Of a stretch of 6,165 nt of DNA, positions 1 to 5,931 are shown piece after piece (the first letter of the stretch is position 1; each line of letters opens with the position of its first letter). The notes below the pieces were generated by a model that was not told where the DNA came from, searched no databases, and saw only the letters and a program-made list of their open reading frames with translations. This DNA is from Thermoplasmata archaeon (GTDB taxonomy: Archaea > Thermoplasmatota > Thermoplasmata > UBA10834): NCBI GenBank assembly GCA_013329135.1, contig DUKU01000129.1:1-6165 (forward strand), in the 5' to 3' direction. The translations under genes and the position numbers were made by a program.

Positions 1-705
1 TGCGGGTGTGACGACCTCGGTTTCTCGATGACGATTGCGAAGGGCATGAAGCCTGGCAGTGGTATAGGTAGCAGCGCCGCATCCTCCGTGGGCGGCGCGC
101 TCGCCATGGCGGCCCTGCTGGATGTCAAGGACAAGGGTCTGATCCTCGAAGCGGCTGCCATGGGTGAGGAGCTGATATCGGGCGCGAGACACTTCGATAA
201 TGTGGCCGCGGCGCTGTTCGGCGGATTCACTGTCGTGTCGGATCTGCGCAAGCGGACCATACTCCAAATCAGACCGCCGAGGTTCCAGGTCGTCGTGGTC
301 ATACCCGATGTGACCATCGAGACGCGCAGGGCCAGAGCCGTGCTGCCGAAGAAGGTCGACATGGGCGACGCTGTGTGCAACCTCTCCATGGCGTCAGGCA
401 TGGTCCATGCGATGATGAAGCGGAACGTCCGCGCGATAGCCTCGCATCTGGGTGATTCACTGTCGGTGCCCTACAGGAAGTCCCTCGTGCCGGGTTACGA
501 CGCTGTCCGGGATAGCGCGATGGCTGCGGGCGCCCTCGGTGTGTCGATTGGCGGGTCAGGCCCGGCCGTGTTCGCGATCGCACAGGGCAGTGCTTCGAGA
601 ATAAGGCTGGCGATGGCGAAGGCGTTCAAGGAATCCGCTGGCCTGGCCTCTGAATCGTTCGTGACGGTCCCTGGCACTGGGGCCAAGGTGGAGTCCCTGT
701 CCTGA
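1..705 (+). CDS. thrB: Homoserine kinase, GHMP kinase family (5' end cut off by window)
   Basis: Phosphorylates the side-chain hydroxyl of L-homoserine with ATP, the step before threonine synthase, in the cytoplasm. The frame is open from base 1, so 234 residues are visible; the family is usually about 300, so roughly 65-75 N-terminal residues lie outside the window. Seen in the visible part: the GHMP ATP-binding loop PGSGIGSSAAS near residues 18-28, the homoserine-kinase signature HFDNVAAALFGG near 64-75, and the C-terminal GHMP motif GGSGPAVFA near 184-192. The loop and the HxDNVAxALxGG signature together favour ThrB over mevalonate, shikimate or other GHMP kinases. The stop is TGA at 703-705, only 6 bp before the stop of the convergent asparagine synthetase gene. 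Both genes draw on aspartate-derived metabolism. The ATG at base 28 is internal, because it falls just before the ATP loop. Confidence 0.9.
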   Translation, partial: CGCDDLGFSMTIAKGMKPGSGIGSSAASSVGGALAMAALLDVKDKGLILEAAAMGEELISGARHFDNVAAALFGGFTVVSDLRKRTILQIRPPRFQVVVVIPDVTIETRRARAVLPKKVDMGDAVCNLSMASGMVHAMMKRNVRAIASHLGDSLSVPYRKSLVPGYDAVRDSAMAAGALGVSIGGSGPAVFAIAQGSASRIRLAMAKAFKESAGLASESFVTVPGTGAKVESLS

Positions 706-711
706 TCGCCA

Positions 712-1632
712 CTAGAATGCGATCCTCTCGCCCGGGACCCTGGGGAACAGAGCGACATCCCTGACGTGTGTCTGGCCAGTGAGGAACCGCACCATCCTCT
801 CGATGCCGAGGCCGCCGCCGACGGTCTGAGGTATCAGGCCCGTGCTCGCGACCTCGAGGTACCTCTTGTAGGAGCCCACATCGGTCTTCCTCTCCGCCAT
901 CCTGCGGAGTATCTCCTGGTGCTCCCATTCCCGTTCGCCTCCCGACAGGGCCTCGCCGTATCCCTCGGGCCAGAAGACGTCGTAGTTGTGGTAGTAGCCG
1001 CTGCGGTCCTTGTCCTCCCTGTCGTAGAACTCACGCTTGAAGTTCAGCATCCAGAATGGATCCTTCTCCCGCTCAGAGACGATCCTCTCGAAATCGTCCC
1101 CGTACTGGGTCTTGAGGTCCTCGGACTCGTAGACTCTGAGCGGTAGCTCGGGCATGCGCAGCCTCCTGCCGAGGGCCTTGAGGTCGTCCGCGCATTCGCT
1201 CTTGACGAAGGAGAACACGCTGGCGATCATGCCGTCCACGAACGCCATGAAGTCAGTCTTGTCGGCGTCCTTGAGTTCTATGTCCACCTGTGTGAACTCG
1301 AACAGGTGCCTGCCCGTCTCCCCAAGGCTCCCCTGCTCCAGGCGCACGTTCGGGGACATGATGTATATCTTGTCGAATCCCTCGTTCAGCAGCGCGAGCT
1401 GCTTGTGGAGTATCATGCTCTTGGTGAGGTGCAGCTTCTGGCCGTAGTACTCGATGGACGCGTCGAAGTGCGGGTGGTTGAGCGGATCCGTCTCCGGAGA
1501 GAGTATCACGGGCATGGACTGGACGACCCCGTTCTCGTACATGTAGTCGTGGATGGCCTTGAGCGCGGCGCTCTGGACCCTGAGTATGTGGGCCATCTTC
1601 GTCTCTTTCAGGTGTAGGACGGTTTCCTGCAT
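712..1632 (-). CDS. asnA: Archaeal asparagine synthetase related to asparaginyl-tRNA synthetase (AS-AR type)
   Basis: Probably makes L-asparagine from aspartate and ammonia with ATP through an aspartyl-adenylate. It is 306 residues from the ATG at 1632 and consists only of a class II synthetase catalytic core; the N-terminal OB-fold anticodon-binding domain of a true AsnRS (about 430 residues) is absent. Landmarks: LSPETDP near 44-50, LTKSMILHKQLAL near 69-81, motif 2 as SPNVRLEQ then RHLFEFTQVDIEL (near 93-120), FWMLNFKREFYDRE near 193-206, GYGEALSGGEREWE near 224-237, and motif 3 GGGLGIERMVRF near 272-283. As I remember the Pyrococcus abyssi AS-AR enzyme, these blocks match it in order. ATGs at 1641 and 1638 are also possible; 1632 gives the N-terminal length closest to that homologue. 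No Shine-Dalgarno sequence precedes any of them. The stop is TAG. The gene is divergent from an Lrp/AsnC regulator, which fits amino acid control. Confidence 0.85.
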   Translation of the reverse strand: MQETVLHLKETKMAHILRVQSAALKAIHDYMYENGVVQSMPVILSPETDPLNHPHFDASIEYYGQKLHLTKSMILHKQLALLNEGFDKIYIMSPNVRLEQGSLGETGRHLFEFTQVDIELKDADKTDFMAFVDGMIASVFSFVKSECADDLKALGRRLRMPELPLRVYESEDLKTQYGDDFERIVSEREKDPFWMLNFKREFYDREDKDRSGYYHNYDVFWPEGYGEALSGGEREWEHQEILRRMAERKTDVGSYKRYLEVASTGLIPQTVGGGLGIERMVRFLTGQTHVRDVALFPRVPGERIAF

Positions 1633-1693
1633 GTGCATCATCGACGAATAGACGACAATGCACCCATCTATTTGGCTATATCTTCCAAAATGG

Positions 1694-1706
1694 CGGATAT
1701 TATCCG
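1694..1706. promoter_or_regulatory. Perfect 13-bp palindrome CGGATA-T-TATCCG, candidate operator
   Basis: The arms CGGATA (1694-1699) and TATCCG (1701-1706) are exact reverse complements around a single T. The site coincides with the predicted transcription start of asnA, so a bound protein could block initiation. The neighbouring Lrp/AsnC-type regulator is the obvious candidate ligand, but this is inference. Confidence 0.45.
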
Positions 1707-1731
1707 AAAAAGGGCAACTATAATATATGAT

Positions 1732-1750
1732 TTCCGTCATACTGTCGGAA
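1732..1750. promoter_or_regulatory. Inverted repeat TTCCG-N9-CGGAA, candidate operator upstream of lrp
   Basis: Arms of 5 bp (1732-1736 and 1746-1750) lie between the TATA-like box and the ATG at 1752. They share the TCCG/CGGA core with the palindrome at 1694-1706. A protein bound here would cover the regulator's own transcription start, which is the usual geometry for autoregulation. The arms are short, so chance occurrence is possible. Confidence 0.35.
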
Positions 1751-1751
1751 C

Positions 1752-2189
1752 ATGTTGGATGAGAAGGACTCCTCGATACTCGGACAGCTCATCGAGGACT
1801 CTCGCAGGACCACGAAGGCCATCGCGAAGGACCTGGACATCCCCAGGGCGACGGTCCACGACAGGATCGTGAAGATGGAGCAGAAGGGCGTCATAAGGAG
1901 GTACACGGCGGTGCCGGACTACGTCCAGCTCGGCCTAGGTGTCTCCGCGTTCATACTGGTCCAGTTCGAGCCCGAATCGGGGATGTCCCAGAGGGACACC
2001 GCCGACGAGATCGCCACGATATCCGGCATCTTCGAGGTTCACATGATCTCAGGTGAATACGACATGCTGCTCAAGGTCCGCGGCGCCAGCATGGAGGAGA
2101 TCGGCCGACTCGTGATCGACAAGCTGAGGGAAGTGAAAGGCGTGGCCCGCACACTCACGTGCGCGGTGTTCACCACCGTGAAGGACTAG
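1752..2189 (+). CDS. Lrp/AsnC-family transcriptional regulator
   Basis: A 145-residue protein of typical family length. Residues about 2-55 form the N-terminal winged helix-turn-helix, with AIAKDLDIPRATVHDRIVKM near 23-42 as the helix-turn-helix core. Residues about 62-145 form the RAM (amino-acid-binding, oligomerising) domain, with the family segment ISGEYDMLLKVRG near 98-110. Such proteins bind DNA as dimers to octamers and often respond to amino acids. The head-to-head position with an asparagine synthetase suggests it controls that gene and itself, as AsnC does for asnA in Escherichia coli; the effector cannot be read here. No Shine-Dalgarno sequence precedes the ATG, and the TATA-like box lies about 29 bp upstream, so the mRNA is probably leaderless or nearly so. 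The stop is TAG at 2187-2189, 9 bp from the stop of the convergent methyltransferase gene. Confidence 0.9.
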   Translation: MLDEKDSSILGQLIEDSRRTTKAIAKDLDIPRATVHDRIVKMEQKGVIRRYTAVPDYVQLGLGVSAFILVQFEPESGMSQRDTADEIATISGIFEVHMISGEYDMLLKVRGASMEEIGRLVIDKLREVKGVARTLTCAVFTTVKD

Positions 2190-2198
2190 GCTCCTGGC

Positions 2199-3641
2199 TC
2201 ACTTGGTCCTCTTCTTCAGGAGCCTCGTCGCGGTCTCCCCGACCTCGCTCCTGACCGGCTCGACCGTGTGCTCCTTGAATATCCTTCTGACCTCTGCGCC
2301 CGCGCGGTCGAGGATGGTCTTCGACCCCTTCTGGACCCATGCGTCCCAGGACGACCTGTCAGCCACGGTCGGAATGAAGTGCTCGGTCCTGAACTTCTCC
2401 ATCGTGTGCCTCTGGCCCAGGAAGTCCTTGCCGATGCCGACCCTCTTGATGACCTCCAATGCGATCGATTCCTCGTTGACCTCCATCCCCCTGGCCATGC
2501 GCCCGATCATCTGTGACATCTCGGAGTCGATGACGAGCTGCTCGAGCCACACGGTCCTGCAGTCCTCCAGCAGGCCTATTCCCGCGATCATGTCCGCGCC
2601 TGCGAGTATCGGCGGGACGGCGCTGGCGTACTTCTCGAAGGCTGCCTGCTGGTCAGGCTCCTTGGATGTGGTGACGAAGCCACCCACGAGGGCCGGGAAC
2701 CCGAGACTGTGGGCCATCTGCGAGTACGCGGCCGATGTGAGGCCATGTTCCGGGCAGCCACCCGCCCTGGTCGAGGCCTTCATGTCAAGGACCGCCATGC
2801 CGGCGGAGAACACGAACGATGTCCCCGGACTGTTCAGCTGGAACAACGTGTTGCCCGCGAGGGCCTCCGCGACGGCGACCGTCACGGCCCCTGCCAGTGT
2901 AGCCGGTCCGGTCGCTCCCGGGCCAGGCATGACGTAGAAGCAGATCGGGATGCCCGCCTCCGCGGCGACGAACCCTGCCTCCAGCCCCTCGCCGTCGATC
3001 TGCAGCGGTGACGAGCTCGTGTGTATGGATGATATCAGGGGTCTCTTCCTCAGCTCCTCCCTGCCCCCGGATGCGGCAGCGGCCAGTTCGATGACGTCCT
3101 CGACCTCCCAGGTCGTGGTGTCCGTGGCGATCGTGATGTGCTTCTCGGTGTTCTCGAGGGACGCCTGCAGGTCGTGTATGTGCCTCGTGCCCTGTGGCAC
3201 GTCCTGCGAGGTCACGTTGGGCCAGTTGATCCCCTGCCCCTTGAGGGCGTCCGCGACGAACGCGCTCTTGGCCACATCGGACTTCCTCGACTCCCTCCTC
3301 TGCCTGGTCTCGAAGTCCATCGCCATAGTGCCGTTGCCGTCGCTCGTGACGTAGGTGTGATGACCGTCCAAGTGGGCGTCGTGCTTCCTCGTCCTGCCGT
3401 AGAGAGTGACGGCCCTGTTGGCCTTCCGGACGCACTCCTCCACGACCCCTTCGGGGAACTTGACGACTGCGCTTTTCCTGTCCACATCGCAGCCGGCCTT
3501 CTGTAGCATCAGCTGCGCTTTTTCGCTCCTGACGGCGACGCCGGTCGTCTCAAGCACCTCGAGGGCCGCGCACCGTATCATCCTCATGTCGTCGTCCGTC
3601 AGTACGTTCCTTCTGTTCCTGACCGTTATGCAGTTAGCCAT
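2199..3641 (-). CDS. MttB-superfamily methyltransferase, non-pyrrolysine (copy 1, operon-distal)
   Basis: Likely transfers a methyl group from a methylated amine (quaternary or tertiary) or similar compound to the Co(I) centre of a corrinoid protein. It is 480 residues, close to the family's usual 470-500, and is expected to be a soluble TIM barrel. Family landmarks from the chosen start: TSDGNG near 99-104, HDLQASLENTEKH near 156-168, PGPGATGPATL near 239-249, RAGGCPEHG near 292-300, LAGAD near 346-350, GIGLLED near 354-360. No amber codon interrupts the frame. The stretch TTSKEPDQQ (324-332) is where I expect pyrrolysine in true MttB; here an ordinary Glu follows the Lys. The ATG at 3641 is preferred over 3659: GGGGGG lies 6 nt before it, and its N-terminus aligns without gaps to the paralogue (both begin MA, then VLTDDD / ILSDED). 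Last gene of the operon, 118 bp after copy 2, ending in TGA. The substrate is not predictable. Confidence 0.85.
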   Translation of the reverse strand: MANCITVRNRRNVLTDDDMRMIRCAALEVLETTGVAVRSEKAQLMLQKAGCDVDRKSAVVKFPEGVVEECVRKANRAVTLYGRTRKHDAHLDGHHTYVTSDGNGTMAMDFETRQRRESRKSDVAKSAFVADALKGQGINWPNVTSQDVPQGTRHIHDLQASLENTEKHITIATDTTTWEVEDVIELAAAASGGREELRKRPLISSIHTSSSPLQIDGEGLEAGFVAAEAGIPICFYVMPGPGATGPATLAGAVTVAVAEALAGNTLFQLNSPGTSFVFSAGMAVLDMKASTRAGGCPEHGLTSAAYSQMAHSLGFPALVGGFVTTSKEPDQQAAFEKYASAVPPILAGADMIAGIGLLEDCRTVWLEQLVIDSEMSQMIGRMARGMEVNEESIALEVIKRVGIGKDFLGQRHTMEKFRTEHFIPTVADRSSWDAWVQKGSKTILDRAGAEVRRIFKEHTVEPVRSEVGETATRLLKKRTK

Positions 3642-3647
3642 TCTCGT

Positions 3648-3653
3648 CCCCCC
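3648..3653 (-). promoter_or_regulatory. Ribosome binding site deciding the copy 1 methyltransferase start
   Basis: A run of six G on the minus strand is followed by a 6-nt spacer and the ATG at 3641. The upstream in-frame ATG at 3657-3659 has no comparable site. The run is not a classical GGAGG, so pairing with 16S rRNA would rely partly on G-U pairs. Confidence 0.5.
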
Positions 3654-3716
3654 GGGCATGGGTCGTTCTCATCGGTTTCCTGTCTGGATCGTGAAACATG
3701 AAAAATGGGTTGAAAT

Positions 3717-3741
3717 GGCCGGGCGGTCGCCCGCGCCGGCC
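3717..3741 (-). terminator. Strong GC hairpin followed by a U run between the two methyltransferase genes
   Basis: In the transcript, outer arms GGCC/GGCC and inner arms GGGC/GCCC (loop GACC) can form an 8-bp stem with a 5-nt bulge on one side. After an 11-nt spacer comes a tract with five U (3705-3701). It lies in the 118-bp gap between the upstream copy's stop and the downstream copy's start. It could be a partial terminator, a processing site or an mRNA stabiliser that lowers or separates expression of the second gene. Archaeal termination depends mainly on U tracts, so a terminator role is uncertain. Confidence 0.4.
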
Positions 3742-3759
3742 TTTAACAGGTTTGCCATC

Positions 3760-5229
3760 TCACTGGACCTTGGACTCGCCGCCCCACATGGGCTTCTTGG
3801 CCTTCTCGATGACCGCCGTCAGGCCCTTCTGCCTGTCGGCTGCAATCGGAGCGACCTTGTGCTCGGCCAGGATCTTCTTGACCCTGTCCCTCGCGGCGTC
3901 CCTGAGCGTCTTCGAGCCGGTCTGCGACCACGCGTCGTACGAACGCCTGTCGATGAGCGTCGGCTTGAAGTGCTCGGACTTGAAGTGGTCCACGGTGTGC
4001 CTCTGCGCGAGGAAGTTCTTGCCGACGCCGACCTTCTCTATGACGTCGAGCGCCAGCGTGTCCTCGTCCGCCCACTCGCCCCTGATGAGCCTCGCGATGG
4101 CGCCGATGATCTCGTTGTCCATCACGATCTCCTCATAGTGCAGGCAGCTCGAGTCCTCGAGCAGTCCGACGCCGCACATCAGGTCCGCGCCCGCCATCAG
4201 CGGTCCGACGCAGCCAGTGTAGTACTCGAGCACGGACTGGTCCCCCGGGACCTTGGCCGTGGCCGACACACCGACACAGGAGGGCATGCCATAGTAGTGC
4301 GCGAGCTCGGTCGCCATGGCGGACGAGATCGCGTGCTCTGGGCTGCCGCCCGCCCTGACGGTCGTCCTCATGTCCAGCGGGGCGTTCCCCATGCCGTATA
4401 TGACGGACGCGCCAGGCGTGTCGAGCTGGATCATGGTCAGCGCGCTCAGCACCTCGGCGTTCCCGACCGCGAGCGACCCGACGAGGGTCGCTGGGCCAGT
4501 CGCACCCGGCTGTGGCATGCCGAAGAACACCAGCGGCACGCCCGCCTTGGCGAAGTACAGGCTCGCGTCCATGACGCCCGCATCGTGCTGGAGCGGGGCG
4601 TACGTGCACTGCAGGCAGGAGGTCAGAGGCCTCTGCCTGTACTCCTTCTCGCCGCCCGCCGCGATGTAGCCCATCTCGGTCAGGTCCTTGGCGTCGGAGA
4701 GCGTCACGCCCGTCTCGTACATCACGTGCTTCTCTGTGTTGTTCAGGGAAGCGTCGAGGTCGTGCAGGTGCACCACGGACGGGTGCTGGTCAGTCGAGCT
4801 GACCATCGGCCAGTGGATGTGCACGTTCTCGAGTGCGTCGATGATCCTCGAGGAGTTGACGACGTCCTTCTTCATCGAGCCCCTTCTCTCGCCAGTCTCG
4901 AAGTCCACCGCGACGGCGCCGTTGCCGTTGGCCGTCATGTAGCTGTGGTTCATGTCCAGCTTCGCGTCGTACTTCGGGTTCCTGCCTGCCAGCGTGAAGG
5001 CGCCCTTCTTCTTGTTGAGCGCCTCCTCGACGAGGTGGGACGGGATCTTGGCTATCCTCGTCTTCTCGTCGACAGTGCAGCCGTTGTCCTTCAACAGCTT
5101 CCTGCATGCCGGGCTGTCGACCTGCACACCGATCTTATCGAGTATGTGTAGTGTGCTCCAATGAATCCTGTCCAGGTCCTCATCGCTGAGGATCTGGAAA
5201 TGGATGCCCCTCTTGATACCGTAGGCCAT
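3760..5229 (-). CDS. MttB-superfamily methyltransferase, non-pyrrolysine (copy 2, operon-middle)
   Basis: Same predicted role as copy 1: demethylates a methylated substrate and loads the methyl onto the corrinoid protein encoded just upstream. It is 489 residues. Landmarks: TANGNG near 99-104, HDLDASLNNTEKH near 156-168, PQPGATGPATL near 239-249, LDMRTTVRAGGSPEHA near 285-300, MAGADLMCGVGLLED near 345-359, and a C-terminal EHFKPTLIDRRSYDAW block near 419-434. The pyrrolysine-equivalent stretch reads SATAKVPGD (322-330) with no amber codon. It aligns with copy 1 over nearly the whole length but is clearly diverged, so this is an old duplication. Unlike copy 1 it has SCLQCTYAPLQ (204-214, Cys205 and Cys208) and further Cys at 318, 340, 352 and 362. 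ATG at 5229 is 6 nt after the corrinoid gene's TGA, with GGTGAGG overlapping that stop, indicating tight co-translation. Ends in TGA. Substrate unknown. Confidence 0.87.
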   Translation of the reverse strand: MAYGIKRGIHFQILSDEDLDRIHWSTLHILDKIGVQVDSPACRKLLKDNGCTVDEKTRIAKIPSHLVEEALNKKKGAFTLAGRNPKYDAKLDMNHSYMTANGNGAVAVDFETGERRGSMKKDVVNSSRIIDALENVHIHWPMVSSTDQHPSVVHLHDLDASLNNTEKHVMYETGVTLSDAKDLTEMGYIAAGGEKEYRQRPLTSCLQCTYAPLQHDAGVMDASLYFAKAGVPLVFFGMPQPGATGPATLVGSLAVGNAEVLSALTMIQLDTPGASVIYGMGNAPLDMRTTVRAGGSPEHAISSAMATELAHYYGMPSCVGVSATAKVPGDQSVLEYYTGCVGPLMAGADLMCGVGLLEDSSCLHYEEIVMDNEIIGAIARLIRGEWADEDTLALDVIEKVGVGKNFLAQRHTVDHFKSEHFKPTLIDRRSYDAWSQTGSKTLRDAARDRVKKILAEHKVAPIAADRQKGLTAVIEKAKKPMWGGESKVQ

Positions 5230-5233
5230 GGGA

Positions 5234-5240
5234 CCTCACC
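5234..5240 (-). promoter_or_regulatory. Ribosome binding site GGTGAGG overlapping the corrinoid gene stop
   Basis: GGTGAGG on the minus strand contains the TGA stop of the corrinoid protein gene and lies 4 nt before the ATG of the copy 2 methyltransferase. GGTGA is a good match to the complement of the 16S rRNA tail. The overlap suggests translational coupling of carrier and enzyme. Confidence 0.65.
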
Positions 5241-5868
5241 TGACTAGCTTCTTCGCGACCTCGACCGCGCTGGAGGCGTCGCCGCTGTATCCCTCGGCTC
5301 CGATCTCCTTCGCGTAGGTGTCGGTTACCGGTGCGCCTCCGACGAGGGCCTTCACACCGAGCTTCTTCTGCATGATCGGTCCGATGACTTCTGCCATCCT
5401 CGGCATCGTGGTGGTCATGAGCGCCGACATCGCGACGATCTTGGCCTTGTGCTCCTCGGACTTCTTGACGAACTCCGGGGAGGGCACGTTCACGCCGAGG
5501 TCGATGACCTCGAACCCGTTCGAGGAGAGCATGGTCGCGACGAGGTTCTTGCCTATCTCGTGGATGTCATCCTGGACTGTGCCGATGACGACCTTGCCCG
5601 CACTGGCCCTGTGCTGCCCCGCCGGAACTGCGGGTTCAAGCACGGCCAACGCTGCCTTCATCGCCTCTGCGCCCATGACGAGCTCGGGTAGGAATATCTC
5701 TCCCTTGCCAAACCTCTCGCCGACGGTCTTGATTCCTTCTGCCAAACCCTTCTCGATCGCGACGAGCGGGTTCACGCCTTCCTTCAGCGCCTGCTTTGCG
5801 AGGTCGGCGATGGTCTCCATCTCGTAGTTTATCACTGCGTTCCTAAGCCGTGTCACTGCATCTTCCAT
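5236..5868 (-). CDS. Methylamine-type corrinoid protein (MttC/MtbC-like cobalamin-binding protein)
   Basis: The methyl carrier of the system: it binds a corrinoid, accepts a methyl group from the MttB-type enzyme and presents it to a second methyltransferase. It is 210 residues, typical for MttC, MtbC and MtmC. Residues about 1-85 are the helical cap domain, with GEIFLPELVMGAEAM near 56-70. Residues about 91-210 are the Rossmann-like B12 domain, with the base-off signature DIHEIG at 101-106 (His103 as lower cobalt ligand), then SAL at 148-150 and VGGAPVT near 176-182. The start is the ATG at 5868, preceded by GGGGGT with a 7-nt spacer; an in-frame TTG at 5898 has no such support. First gene of the operon; the TGA stop is coupled to the next gene. 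Which amine it serves cannot be told from the carrier alone. It could equally be called MtqC-like (quaternary amine), which would suit the non-pyrrolysine partners. Confidence 0.92.
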   Translation of the reverse strand: MEDAVTRLRNAVINYEMETIADLAKQALKEGVNPLVAIEKGLAEGIKTVGERFGKGEIFLPELVMGAEAMKAALAVLEPAVPAGQHRASAGKVVIGTVQDDIHEIGKNLVATMLSSNGFEVIDLGVNVPSPEFVKKSEEHKAKIVAMSALMTTTMPRMAEVIGPIMQKKLGVKALVGGAPVTDTYAKEIGAEGYSGDASSAVEVAKKLVR

Positions 5869-5875
5869 TGGTGTT

Positions 5876-5881
5876 ACCCCC
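5876..5881 (-). promoter_or_regulatory. Ribosome binding site of the corrinoid protein gene
   Basis: GGGGGT on the minus strand lies 7 nt before the ATG at 5868. It fixes the start there rather than at the upstream TTG (5898). Confidence 0.55.
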
Positions 5882-5888
5882 AATTGGC

Positions 5889-5917
5889 GTCCTTCCAAGA
5901 CTCGCGTCCTGAAGGAC
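5889..5917 (-). promoter_or_regulatory. Leader hairpin with alternative pairings just before the corrinoid gene RBS
   Basis: In the transcript GTCCTTC (5917-5911) can pair over 7 bp with GAAGGAC (5895-5889), leaving a 15-nt loop. The same 5' arm can instead form a small local stem, GTCC-TTCA-GGAC (5917-5906). The structure ends 7 nt upstream of the ribosome binding site. Mutually exclusive pairings could influence translation, but no known riboswitch class is recognised. Confidence 0.3.
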
Positions 5918-5931
5918 TTTCTGGTCGGTTC

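Larger units (their letters stand above)
1665..1751. promoter_or_regulatory. Divergent asnA / lrp promoter region
   Basis: An AT-rich island in otherwise GC-rich DNA separates the two divergent genes. The core TATAATATA (1719-1727) reads as a plausible TATA box on either strand. On + it is centred about 29 bp before the regulator's ATG. On - a start about 26 bp downstream would fall near 1697, leaving a leader of roughly 55-65 nt for the synthetase gene. A weaker box, ATATAG on the minus strand at 1681-1676, is an alternative for the synthetase gene and would give a much shorter leader. Two inverted repeats, listed separately, sit on the two predicted start regions. Confidence 0.6.

Noticed and set aside
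1633..1740. N-terminal extension of the asparagine synthetase to an ATG at 1740
   Set aside because: It would cover the AT-rich promoter, the palindrome and the TATA box, and add 36 residues with no counterpart in the AS-AR family.
3406..5151. A plus-strand open frame of 581 codons, longer than any real gene here
   Set aside because: It lies antisense to both methyltransferase genes. Its product is rich in Arg, Val, Leu, Asp and His without any recognisable domain, as expected for a shadow of GC-rich codons; the minus-strand proteins have clear family motifs.
2199..5229. Pyrrolysine-containing MttB
   Set aside because: Both frames are continuous without TAG, and both end in TGA, so neither gene is split or read through at an amber codon.
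5869..5898. TTG start at 5898 for the corrinoid protein
   Set aside because: The GGGGGT site lies inside the would-be extension and points to the ATG at 5868, which also gives the usual family N-terminus.
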